Shown: piece after piece, positions 46,621-57,900 of the stretch
Layout: the number at the start of each line of letters is the position of its first letter
Position numbering within the stretch: the first letter of the stretch is position 1
Origin: Stenocarpella maydis
Taxonomy: Eukaryota > Ascomycota > Sordariomycetes > Diaporthales > Diaporthaceae
DNA length: 64,000 nt
Direction: 5' to 3'
Assembly (NCBI GenBank): GCA_002270565.1
Contig: NQMI01000028.1
Span: 160,711-224,710, forward strand
Notes under the pieces: generated by a model
Told to the model about the DNA's origin: nothing
Databases searched by the model: none
Seen by the model: only the letters and a program-made list of their open reading frames with translations
Made by a program: the position numbers and the translations under genes

Positions 46621-48467
46621 CACCAACAACAACCCGAGCCCCGTGGTGACCGGGCTGTTTCGGCCGGCCAGAAGGAACTGCCTGGCCGCAGGCGACAACG
46701 GCTGCACGAGGGGCAGCGGAGGAGGACCTGTTCCTCGCGTGCTCACGTATCGGGGTTTGTGAGACCTTATGGCTGCGCGGTTTACTGTCAACCCCCGAGG
46801 CCAACGAGCGCCCTCGACGCCACCGGCGCAGCAGTTCCATCACGATCCCACGACGTTCAACCTGTCATGCCTGGGCTGGGCTGGCATGGTGTGGAGTGGA
46901 TGGGTGGGTGGGTGACGGAAGGGCGAGGCTGGCTGCACTGTTGAACTGACAGAGTGATGGGCCGTAGCAACGCCCGCTCTCACTCTTGCTCTCTCTGCTT
47001 GTTTCAATCACCGAGAAGCTGACGAGCTGACCGAGCTGGCATGCAAATCGCCGACCCAGAACGAAGTGAGAGCCACCGCCTCTTGGGCCCCTCTGGGCGA
47101 ACATTCCAAGGCCGCGGTAGAAAGCTGCAGTACGACACACAGTCTCGCAGGTCGAGTGGAAGCCGGCCCAGGAAAGCCCCAGACGGGAGTATCCAGAAGG
47201 GCAAATCCGGGGAAGCCAACCATGTTATCGGGGGAGGTGGGGGTGGGGAGGGGTGAACGCCTCTTTCGTCGTCTTGCCCGTTGGTGTGGTAGCATCGCAG
47301 GTGGGAGGTTACCCTCCGGACTTGAGGACCCCGTGCGGACTCGCGGGGCCGCGCTGTTGCTTTCCCCTTCTTTTGGTCTTTGGCTCTGGAAGGCAGTGGG
47401 CAGGTCGTGGGGGTCACACAAGGACTCTGACTTGCGTCTGTCTGCCAGGGTCGGGGGACCTGCCAGGAGCGGCCATCAATCGTCGACCTGGGACAGGCTG
47501 TGGTATGGTTGCTTGGCGGGCGTAAACCGTCACTATTGAAGGAAGAGTCGCGGGACTAGTGAAGCCTAATAATTTGATCGGCAACTGCAATCATGGGCAC
47601 CACAAACGGTGGGCAGATAGACTCAACCAAGAGCTGCTCCCCCAGTATCGATCGTCATTCGCATTGGTCCATCATGTTTAGGGATAGCCTCAGGGCGAGT
47701 GGGAAAAAAAAAAAAAAGGCAAAGAAGGGCCAAGGCTGAGGACTGACGGACAAGGACGAGGTTTCAGAGAGACAAGGTAGCACAGCATGGTGCACAATGA
47801 CGACCATTGGCACAGTGGCCAGCATGAGGCGGTGTCGGACAAGGAGGGCAAACTCTACTGTCAGGACTATGCCGACTGCTCTGGGAAAGCCCATGACGCT
47901 ACATCCCAGGCAGTTCCAAGCAGGTGGCAGGTCAAACATCGACCTGTCACACACACCGCTGTACAACTAGACAGCACTGAATGCAACCTTGTGGTCAGGC
48001 GACTGTTATTGGCTATGTTCGTTTGGGATCCTGCCGCTCAATCAGAGAGGCTCGCTGCTATTTTGCTTTTCTCTCTCGCCCCGCACCTATCATATCCCTC
48101 ACCTTGCTCTTGGAAGTGATAGATAGAGCCATACACGTGGAAGGAGTAGGCAGGACCCTGGCTGTATTACACCCGAGGTCCTTGCCCACCTGAACCAACG
48201 GAAATCACCACAATAGCTCAGTTTGTGACGTGGTATAACAAAAATCCTTGTCACATTCCCTAAAGCCGACGCGCCGAAGAACCATCAACGCCTGTGCAAA
48301 TGATTGCAAATGCTAAGGTCGCCCAGCTCTACCTTGCATGCTCCGTGATACCTTCATCATACCCCTTGTGAACCTCGTCCCTCATGCCATGCCCCCGTAG
48401 GGATTAAAATATAACTGCTGCCTCTGTTCCATCCGGCGCCAGTGCTGGCAGTGCTGGCTACCTCTTA

Positions 48468-50801
48468 TCAGTAGCCGGCCTTGCCGGGCATTGGCGGCAG
48501 TGAGTGGCTGTTTTCCCACTTTGGTGGCAAGTGGTTGTGGCAGAACGTCTTTGTCGTCTTGAGATTGAACGAAGTACTCTTGGTGGCGTCGATAACCACG
48601 TCAGGATCGTCATAGCTCTCCGGCTGGCAGCATTGGATATTCTTCATGAACCGGATATTGGCAATCTCAGCGATGGTGGCCCTCTTCTTGGGATTGGGGT
48701 TCAGCATCATCAGCATGATCCGACGCAGTGCTGGCCTGTTGACGAACTGGTCGAAAAGGTAGTATGCGGGGTAGTCGTCCTCCTTGATAGTTGCGTCGCC
48801 GTTGATGTGTTTGGCATTCCACTTGTCAAAGGCTTGAACGAGCATGGTGTAATTCCCACATTTTTCTGCGCCAAAGACAGCCTTGTCCCAAAGGTTCTTG
48901 GTGGCAATCAGGGCGATCATAACGCAACCAGCGCTCCAGACGTCGAGCAAGCGCGGGTCGTACGGCTGATCCCTGGCCAAGACCTCCGGGGCCATGTACG
49001 GCTGACTTCCACAGATCCCGGGGTTACACATCCGAACTTCGCCATTCATCTTTCTGCCACACTCGCCGCCTGATTCCCTTGCGGCAGGGTGAACCCCGGA
49101 GAATACTTCTGACACGCCAAAATCGGTAATCTTTAGTTTGCTGTCGCTTGTCAACAGCAGGTTCTCTGGCTTGATGTCTCGGTGTGCGATCCCATTGCTG
49201 TGGAGGTAGTTGAGCCCCTGGACCAGCTGCTTGAACAAGCAAAGGCGATCCTTTTCCCTGTCCGGTCCATTGAGGTAATTCTTGAGGAGCAAGGTGTGCA
49301 GGTCGCCTTCAGAGCAGTACTCCATGACGTGGTTCCATCGCCCGTGGTCAATGCACAGGCGCACGGTCTCGACGATGTTAGGATGGTGTAAGCTCTTCGC
49401 AAGGCTGTACTCGGATTTGATCTTCTTCTCATACTCATCCTTGGTGTCTGACTTGTCCTTGCTCCGGAAGCACTTGACGGCGTACAACTCCTCCGGGAAG
49501 CCCTTGCGTGACATGATGCGGACCGTGCTTGTGGCGCCCTTGCCCAGCGTCCGCGTCAACTGTCGTGCAAACGGATGCTTGTGCCTGTACTCAAACTCGC
49601 TGAGCAGGTCGCCGACATCAATCGTCAGCTCATCGGGCAGGCTCAGGCTTAATCGCCGGGCCTTGACGCCAACGCCAGCTTCTGGTCTCGCGTAGAAGAC
49701 TGCCGCAGGACCAAGCTCGCCGTCTTGTGCGTCGCGACTGTGACCGGCGTTAAAACTGCTGGCCCGCCTCAGGCCCGCCTGTTTCTTCGAGTTGCGTCCG
49801 TTGCCGGTAGCAAAGTTGACTGCACGGTTGCGAAGCGTGAGACCTGTCGAGGAGCGGTTCTTCTTGTGGTGCAGGAAGTCCTCGGGCGTTGGGGCTAGCA
49901 GGTTCTTAGCGCGCTCCTTGCCGTCGTACGTCTGTGTGCCGGGCGAAGGTGGTGTGTTGGAGCCAGGCGTGGTGACTGTTGACCTGTGCATGGACCACCT
50001 TCGGTTGACCTCTAACGAGTCCTGGCGAGCGACAACAACCACAGGTTGGCCGTTATCGGCCTGCTGGCCATTGCGCTTGAAGATGTTTGACATGGTGCGC
50101 TTAAAGCTGCGCGAAGGAGCGCGCGTGCTACGTTGCGAACCTTTGACGGAGCCTGTCTGCGACTCGTCGGCGGATGTCCTGGCAGTGGAGGGCGGCGAGA
50201 TGGGTCGCGTGGATATGCTCTTCCTGGGGCTGGCTGGTATCTTTTGACGGGTGACGGGGCTATCCGCAGCGATCTGGGTGTTGATGTTGGCCTCGAAGTT
50301 GTGGTTGGCAAAAGATCCTTGGCGCAGGTCGAGCTTTGGCTGTGTGACAGCGGCGGCGTCGGACTCAATGGCGGGAAAAGGGATCAGAGAAGAGTCAGTG
50401 ATGTCGGGATGACCCTGGTTATCGTTGCCCCTGTGCGTGCGAAACTCCGAGGACTGTCTGCCGCTAACAGGCGTCACTGGCTCGTTGTGGGCGACGCTCT
50501 CCGAGTCCTCATCGCTTTCCTCATAGACTGGATTTGAGTTGTTGGAGGCGAACTGGGGCGGAGAGGAGGACGACAGGCTGCAGTCGTCTCGCGGGTTTTC
50601 TAGAATGATTGTAGGAGTTGAGTTATCTCGGGTGGTTTTGGCCGTCTGGAGGAAGACATATTGACAAAGAAGGCGAGGGACGGTGGGATAATTACCTGAG
50701 GTTGATGTTGCAGCAGCTGAGGCAGGAGTTGTAGAGATGCGGGCGGAGGACGAGGTTTGCTGAGACAATGCAGGAGGGACAAGCATGGTCGAGGATGCCA
50801 T
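48468..50801 (-). CDS. Ser/Thr protein kinase of the HAL/NPR1 (Sat4/Hal4-like) fungal group
   Basis: A frame of 777 residues from ATG 50801. The first 400 residues are disordered and Ser/Thr-rich. The kinase domain (about 410-730) shows the glycine loop LGKGATSTV, the lysine AVKCFRS, the catalytic loop HRDIKPENLLL and the metal-binding DFGVSEVF. It also has GSQPYMAPEVL and DVWSAGC. The insert between DFG and APE with several cysteines, and the C-terminal HNHLPPKWENSHSLPP tail, fit fungal kinases of the HAL/NPR1 group that regulate plasma-membrane transporters and cation balance. The exact orthologue is uncertain. A 96-bp in-frame intron at 50600-50695 (GTAATT to CTAG) is possible; it would join TSTS to ENPRDD and remove a hydrophobic stretch unlike its surroundings, giving 745 residues. 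Confidence 0.92.
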   Translation of the reverse strand: MASSTMLVPPALSQQTSSSARISTTPASAAATSTSGNYPTVPRLLCQYVFLQTAKTTRDNSTPTIILENPRDDCSLSSSSPPQFASNNSNPVYEESDEDSESVAHNEPVTPVSGRQSSEFRTHRGNDNQGHPDITDSSLIPFPAIESDAAAVTQPKLDLRQGSFANHNFEANINTQIAADSPVTRQKIPASPRKSISTRPISPPSTARTSADESQTGSVKGSQRSTRAPSRSFKRTMSNIFKRNGQQADNGQPVVVVARQDSLEVNRRWSMHRSTVTTPGSNTPPSPGTQTYDGKERAKNLLAPTPEDFLHHKKNRSSTGLTLRNRAVNFATGNGRNSKKQAGLRRASSFNAGHSRDAQDGELGPAAVFYARPEAGVGVKARRLSLSLPDELTIDVGDLLSEFEYRHKHPFARQLTRTLGKGATSTVRIMSRKGFPEELYAVKCFRSKDKSDTKDEYEKKIKSEYSLAKSLHHPNIVETVRLCIDHGRWNHVMEYCSEGDLHTLLLKNYLNGPDREKDRLCLFKQLVQGLNYLHSNGIAHRDIKPENLLLTSDSKLKITDFGVSEVFSGVHPAARESGGECGRKMNGEVRMCNPGICGSQPYMAPEVLARDQPYDPRLLDVWSAGCVMIALIATKNLWDKAVFGAEKCGNYTMLVQAFDKWNAKHINGDATIKEDDYPAYYLFDQFVNRPALRRIMLMMLNPNPKKRATIAEIANIRFMKNIQCCQPESYDDPDVVIDATKSTSFNLKTTKTFCHNHLPPKWENSHSLPPMPGKAGY

Positions 50802-51950
50802 TACGGCACTTCGGGAAGGAGGAAGGAGGAAGGAAGGCAGTGGGTTATTAATGACTAGGTTGAGTTTGGAAGGCTGTCCTTGTTTCGAGGTGGTGCCGCC
50901 TGCCCCGGTAAAATCCCCAAGGCCTGGTTTGCGCCCCTCACCTGGTGCGAGTAGGAGGAGGCTAAGACGTCAAGAGGCGGCCAAGAGGCGCCGGATAACA
51001 AGGTTTGGAGCGGGTAAGAGAGGAGCAGACACGCGCTGGCCTGGGGTGAGCCGGGGTTACCGGGTCCAGACTGTTTCCCGTTGCTGACGGCGGGCGAAGT
51101 CTGGCAGCTCGTGGAAGAGGCAGCTGAGCGAGTCCGTCGGCGTGATTTGAGGCAGTCGACTCTCGCACGGGTGCAGGCGAGCTAAGTTCACCACCCTCCA
51201 AGACGGGGGCCGGGGGGGTTTTGGGGGGCCCAACGCGTCGCTCGCGGGGGTGGGGGGGGGGACCGAGAGGGCTTAGCAGAGAATGGCAGCAGTGTCTGGC
51301 CGTTCCCGCAGGCTCCTCTTGTCTGTGGTGCGTTGCTCCTTTGCGGCGTGCGTGAAGGGGGAGTGAATGTGGAGGGGGGGGAGGATGCTCTCAATAAGAA
51401 ATAAGGGTATTGTCGAATGGTGGACGGTAAGCCCAGGTGGTTTATATGTGAAGATGGAACTTTGATACAGGTACGACCAATGCCGTGAAATTGATACCTG
51501 CTGCCAAGCAAGTACGTCCTGATGCAGGCGAGGTTTGTGTAGCCAGCGAGACAGCAGGGTGATATGGTGACGATACGGTAGGTCGAGGTGGCGTTTCGGG
51601 GTAGTACATGAAACGGTGCCAGATCTACCGTCGCAGTGGGAGAAGGCGAGATGGCGAATCGTCGAGAGCCAAGAGCCGGGGGATATTGTGGATTGGTCGG
51701 GGTCGTGGTTGGGGTATCATAGATGAAATCAGGGCCAAGAGCAGAATCAGAAGAGCTGATCGCACAGGCCGTGGAAAACAGGAGAGAGGAAAAGTGTCTA
51801 GAATTCGTTGCTCTGGAGGGGAGGGGGGAGAGAGAGATAGATAATAGATGTATGGCGGGCACGGGATATGGATTGTAGGCAGGCCCGAGAACGGCGAGGC
51901 GAGGCGAGGCGAGGCCAGTCCAACATGCAATGCAACTTGCCCTTGACATC
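50802..51950. other. Upstream region and likely long 5' leader of the kinase gene
   Basis: Read on the kinase strand this region is rich in pyrimidine tracts, as in long 5' leaders of fungal signalling genes. A long frame at 51188-51949 (minus) has no recognisable domain and looks like a by-product of this composition. A (GGCGA) pentamer repeat lies at about 51893-51915. Confidence 0.4.
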
Positions 51951-54900
51951 CAGAGAAATGCAGGAGAAGGACGGGCAGACGGGGATTGCGACTGTGGGTA
52001 GGGTGTTATTGGATGGGGGCATCCATCCTCTTTCTTGCAAGCCGTGACAGGCTAGGCTTGTCTGCTTGTTCGACACTCGAATCCCGTCAGTGCGCCGAAG
52101 GCGATCAGTCACTGGCAGCAGTCGGTCGGCCGCTTGGGGCTCTGGGGAAATACCATGTATACTACACTAGTATCCTGTGGACAAAGTGTGGGACATTTCT
52201 TGGTCCGCAGCAGCAGCGTCAACCCAGCCTTGGGTGTAAGCGAGCCAAGGGGCCACAAGTTGTGGACATCGTGGGCATGGGCGCTGCCCTGATTGCTAGA
52301 TACCCTAGGTATGTACCGAGCACAAGGAGTTCCCTCCCCACCCCCTCGACTAGTGTACCTACGATGGGAACCATCTTTAATGACCATGGGCAGGGAACCC
52401 ATCGCCGCCGGTTGCTGCTGCATACCATACACAATCATGGCGCCAACAGCTGGGGCATATTAGTGCGACAGTCGAGAGATAATGGACACGAGCACACACC
52501 CACCACCAGAAGCACAAGCACAGGCACAAGATGCACAAGCGCCCCAGGCCCTGCCTCCGGCCTAACCACTCTGGCCCTGGGACTCTGGCCCTGGGACTCT
52601 GGCCCAACTCTAGCTCTTTACCCTACGATCGTGATATCATATGGGTGGAACTGACACCTGTGGCCTCAGACAACAAGGGCTTGGGGATGGCGATGGGTCA
52701 CGACATGGCAAGCCAAGGCCAAGGCTGAAGACTGTTGGCAGCTCCCTCCCTCCGCCCTCTCTCCGCCCCTCCTCCGCCCTCCTCCCTCCTCCCTCCCAGG
52801 CCTCTGGCTCCCCAAGACCGAGAGATCCAGGACCCAGGACCCAGGACCCAGTCCACAGATGCACGCTGTCGCAAGAGCGACATCGATGCAGTCCCATCAG
52901 GGAGGCTTGGCTCGGGGCCAGCGGCTACCTATCTCACACCAGCAGACTGGAATTGGGCAATGCCAATGCCATGTATCTAATGCCATGCAATTCCAGCCGA
53001 GGCCGTGCTGGGGCCCCCCGTGTCCGGTTCGATTCGACAATAATAATGGAGACCAAGGCCGCCCCCATCGAGTCGAACAGCTCATTCTCGACGGTCCTGT
53101 CTGTGTCACTCCTGACCAGTGTGGATTCCAAAAATGAGCGATTTTTCGAACCCTTAGCTGTCCGCACCGTCCTTCTTAATATCCGGCTCCTTATTGCCGC
53201 GCGATACGGTTGGAAAGCGTACCATGCCCCTCCAGACAAGGAGAGCCAGCCGTTCGAGTACTCGTACCTCGACTTGTGAGCCCCGTACCGCCGACAATTC
53301 AAGCGAATCCCTGGTCCCTGGCACCTGCCTAGCCATTGGACGGGCACGGCAAGGTCGGCACTCACACGATACAGCAGCCGGTGGGATTTTTTTTTTTGTG
53401 TCTTTTGGTCTTGTTGTGCTTGCTTGCTTGCTCTTAATCGCCTCACCCACGTGCCTTCTTGACCGTTGGGTGCCAGCATTGTCTGTGGCTGCTGTCTGGA
53501 TCTCAAAGGAGGAGGGTCCTCTGTCAGCCTGTGCTCAGATGCCTCTGCCAGCAAGGAGCGTCACGATCTAGAAACGGTATTCCTTGGTAGCGGCCTGTTT
53601 CCCGTATTGCTGAGATGTCGATTGGCCAATTGTCTTGGGTCGGCCGGTGACCTCGCCCTCCCACGCCTGTCAGACATTGTCATCGGCCGGCCAAGGCCCC
53701 GTGCCCAGAGCTAGCCCCTCGGGGGAGCTGCTTGCCCAGAGTTTGGGAGCTTGGTGTGTTCTTGTCCTGCTCTTGGACGGAGCGGGTTACTGTCGTGGTC
53801 ATGAATCGGTCGTCGACGCGATCCTGCCGTGGTTATGTTATGTCATGGCAGGAGCCGTGCAGCCCACAGGTGCACCACGCTGGCAGGTGGGGGCTGTCGC
53901 GGCTGAGTGTACGGAGTATGGGTTGGTCATCCGTAGTGTAAGCAGGTTCACGTGAGGGCGAAAGGCCGAAGGGTTTCCAGGGCCATCCAGAGCAAAGGAA
54001 GGTTACGCCGCATAACCAGCCAGCGCAGCTGCGAGGCAGGCGGCTCCTCTGCCCTGGGAACGGGGAACGATAGGACAGCAGTGTCAGACGGTACAAGGCT
54101 CTCGCGTACAAGTACTCCGTATCAGGGTACTGCTTGGCCGATCCGCACCGTTTCGAGGCGAGTCGAAATCGAAATCGGCAACCCCACGAAGCATCCAGGG
54201 TGCAGTCAAGGGCAGGCGCGCCGACAGGGGACAGGGCTCTGTCATCGTACATACCTAGTGTACTGCCTAGGCATGTACCTAGATACCTACGTAGTAGTAC
54301 CGAGCAGAGCTCTCGACTTTGTTCGCCATATCCCGCCCTCCCCACATTTTCCGGTCCCAGTCGAATCTCGTCTCCAGATTGCCGACTCTAAATTGGTCTT
54401 GATCATTATTACAAAGTATGCGTACGTACAAGAAAATCCTCCCACTGGGCTGCCATGTTTGGGGGCCCCAATTACATCATCGCCTCTGCCTCGGCATCTG
54501 CCCGCCTGGACGCCTTCCACTCCGTCCATCCCCATTGGCCTTGCCGACGCACTCTTGGTGGCCCAAACCGCCCACACCATTCCAGTCATATGGCGAGAGC
54601 ATCAGACGCCATCGTGGGCCCGTAGTGTCCTGACTTTGAGCCGTCTCTCTCGGCGGAGTGCGCCCAGACGACGCAATTGTGGGAGGGTGCACCACCAAGC
54701 AGGGCACGCCTCCCTGCGGGTGCCAGCCAAGGCAGCTCCCAAGGCTGTGAGCTCACCGCCGAGACCTGGTGTTTGTAAATTGCGCACGCGGGGTCTCAGT
54801 GCAACGATCAACCATGACCCCGACCTCGCCCGGCGAGGACTACCCAGATTGCCAGTCCCAGACCTGCGCACCGCGACCGCATCAAACTCGTCGATAATTT

Positions 54901-57900
54901 TCAACGTCGCCTCGCACGCCTTCGCCCATGACCGCCTTTTCACCCTGCAAGCTTGAATAGTCTGGTGATCAACCGCTGACGCAGGTCATGCTTCAGACAG
55001 GCTGTCTATCCGGACAGCCGCCGAAGAAGCCCTGCATGATGATGGACGATGGATGATGGGTTATGGGGTTATGGTGGTTGATCTCAACCATGTTCCCCAG
55101 GTTTGGCCGCACACATCGAAACGCGTGCACGCTGATGGTTGAGGCCCTCGTTTTCCCGCGTCTCGCGCGCTTTACCAGCTACGGTTCCTCCAGGCCTTAC
55201 TTTGGGACACCACAAAGGCCTGGTTCTGCCGATGCCCAGCCCTTCGAGAAAAGTTCTTGGGAGTCTAGATCGATCCAACATCACACAGGGTTTTCGGAGT
55301 TTGTAAGGGAACACTTGGGACTGGCCAATCCGCTATGTGCCAAGGCGAGAGCATACAGGAACCGCTCACCCAAAGTGACGAAAGGCCGCAAGCCACCATC
55401 TTTCGGTCCTGCCGTTTGTGAGCCGACGGCTCAATGCAAGCATTACCTGACTCTGGGCGCCAACACTCAGCGGCCGAGCGGAGGATCTTCCATCAACGGA
55501 AGGAGACAGCAAGACGCCGACAGCGGCATTCTCGGCCTCCTACTGTCAACTGCTGGTCGGCAAGACAGGGGATCAGGCGCCCCGTGGCCTGGCAATGCTC
55601 TCTCACCTTTCCCAGTAGCCCCGATACTTCTGCCTCTACCGGAGAGTCCATTTTCGGGGTCTGACAAAATCTTTGTCGAGCCGCACCGACAAGCTGTCTG
55701 CCCCCCCGACCCGCGCTCAGGTGAAGCACGGCGGTTGGCTCGCCTTCCATGCATGAGCTTCTGCACATCTCCTAAAACGACGGTAATCCTGCGACTCGCA
55801 GGGGAGACGCTTGATACGCTGGCTCGAGACGACTGGGTTCCGCTAGTGTCGACTCCTGCAGCCCTTTCGTCACGCGCGGGCCTGCATCCCAACCCACGCC
55901 CCCTCCCCCCGGTGCTCCTTAGTGCCGACGCCTGGGAAAGATGCTACCGAAGTGTCGTGCAAGCGCTCCTGTGCCGTCCCTGACCTATCTCGCCCGCCAA
56001 GACGAACACAATTAGGGTAGCCGGATCTGGCACGACATTCGGTGATCGACTCAGGACGCAGAGGGCAAAAGCTTGTCTATGCGGCTGGTCTTGGCTTTCG
56101 ACCACAAGGCTGAGATTATAATTCCAGAAGTTTGGTAATACAAAATATCGCACCCAACAAAAATGCTATCACATGAGCCAGACACCACCAACGTGCTTGG
56201 TGTTGGTTCGCCGCCGTCGTCTCCCGGGGAGCGAATCGTCTTCCTGTATGTGCTGGAAACTGCTTTCATCAACCCTGCGAGTGCGAATCGAGTTATCTGC
56301 GAGCTGCGTCCGCTACAGCAGCCTGTGTGGAAGGGACTGGGGTCGTGTGCTGTCCTTGAGCGTGCATCAACGGCTTGGATAGAAAGCTCTGATAACAGCT
56401 GCTTAATGCCCATCACTCAAGGAAACCAATAGGGGAAATCGCAAGTCTAATCCCTGTTGGACGTACCGGATTGCCCTTGACACTTGCTCCCATGGGGATG
56501 GGCCAGCGCGGACTGCCCACCTGCACGCAGCATCACGGGGTTGGTGGGGTGCAACCCAACTTGCATTCCGGCGTCCGCTGTATCTCCGGGGCAGTGTGTG
56601 GATGCACAAGAAAGCAGCAGCGCGACAGGTAGCACCTTGTTGGTGAGGCTGGCGTCAGACCTCCGCCTCCCACCTCCCACCTCCCATACCATCCCATCCT
56701 TCAGCGCAGTCAGACCCAACAGGCGGTGAGTTGCGGGGTCGATCATCAGCAGCAGCGCCTTTAGGAGACACAGTTTGTCCCATTCTATTTGATGCATCTT
56801 TCCTCTGGTTGACACGGTCAGATATCCAGCGGTCCGACAAAGTTTGGTGCGCAGGCAGATTTTCCCGGCTGAGCGGAAATGCAACCGTGAGAATAACACG
56901 CCTCGCTCTTCTGCTCACTGGCCATATTGGCCATGCTCTCTGTGGTCCTGTGTAAAGTTGCACGGCAGCTGCATCAAGTGCATGGTCGGGCCTGCTCCCT
57001 GCGACATTCCCACCGATGGAAAGGCGTCTGGGGTTTCACGGCAGGGCAAGTTGCATTGTCCCTCATTAGCACGAAGCCGTGCTATGCGATGGGACACGAA
57101 AAGCCTCAAGACCACCTCTTGGATGTGCAGATACGCCCTTCACGTCAGCCAGGTCTCATCTCCAAGATTTGCAGCATGGTGTTCATGCGAGCGTCCGAAA
57201 CCTCATTCCATGTCGTTTCTGATCTTAACGTATGCTGCCCCGTGCTCTCCGTGTAGCGCCTAGAAAGAACACCATCCTGGTGCTTAAAGAGTGCCCACGA
57301 GAGACAGCAAGCTACTGCTGTGACCTAGCATTGCCGGACCCTACTCTCGCATTGCTGGGCCCTACCGGTGGGCTTGGATCGAGAACAAGCTTTCCACCTA
57401 TGCTGTAGCTAGAGCAGCCGGTCTGGCCCCAGAGCGCATGTGCTACATCGACCAGCGAGCTTGCAGATGCAGCACGCCTCCGCGCAGGAGGACGCTCCGC
57501 ACACTTGACACCGAGAGCAAGATCTCCCTGGCTTGCATCCTCCTGCGAAGCACGAAGCCAACCGTTGTTGAGGGTTGGTTGATCATCACTAGTTTAGAGT
57601 GGCTGCACACCCAGCCAGGCTGGCAGCTAAGAAAATAAGCCGGCTCTGGGTGGCGAGTGGTGGTGTGTCGAAGTAGGCTTGTTTCCTCCTCTGACAGCCA
57701 GGTCGGTCTAGCCGTTGTGCGCTTTGGTTTGAAATTCAAGGCCGAAATCAATGCTTGTGCGGTGCACCGTGACAGGTCTTTAAAGCGTCTAATGACAAGG
57801 CACGATAGACCATCGACCCCGACTGGAGACTAGCTATCAGGTATGTCAACTGGCCTGCGAGCCATCAACGCTCATGGATGGCACAGAAGCACCGTATCTC

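Larger units (their letters stand above)
43495..48467. other. 5-kb gene-poor interval with assembly gap and simple repeats
   Basis: I can support no gene here. The interval holds the 7-N gap with its inverted flanks, a (TC)17 run, a hexamer repeat and a 14-base poly-A run (47704-47717). The longest frame (46075-46944, plus) has no recognisable domain and contains the hexamer repeat, so it is probably accidental. The right end is the 3' flank of the kinase gene. Confidence 0.45.

Noticed and set aside
46075..46944. 289-codon plus-strand frame
   Set aside because: It includes a hexamer microsatellite and shows no conserved motif; it looks accidental.
50646..50695. 50-bp intron (GTAATT to CTCCAG) in the kinase with the ATG at 50801
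   Set aside because: Removing 50 bp shifts the frame and breaks the kinase. It would only work with a start in another frame at 50782, which gives a less typical N-terminus.
51188..51949. 253-codon minus-strand frame upstream of the kinase
   Set aside because: Ser/Pro-rich translation follows from pyrimidine-rich leader sequence, and no conserved motif is seen.
53952..54956. 334-codon plus-strand frame
   Set aside because: No recognisable motif, atypical composition for a protein, and chance frames of this length are expected in GC-rich DNA. A homology search giving conserved hits would change this.
55063..55983. 306-codon plus-strand frame
   Set aside because: No domain or coherent secondary-structure pattern, and neighbouring frames are nearly as open.
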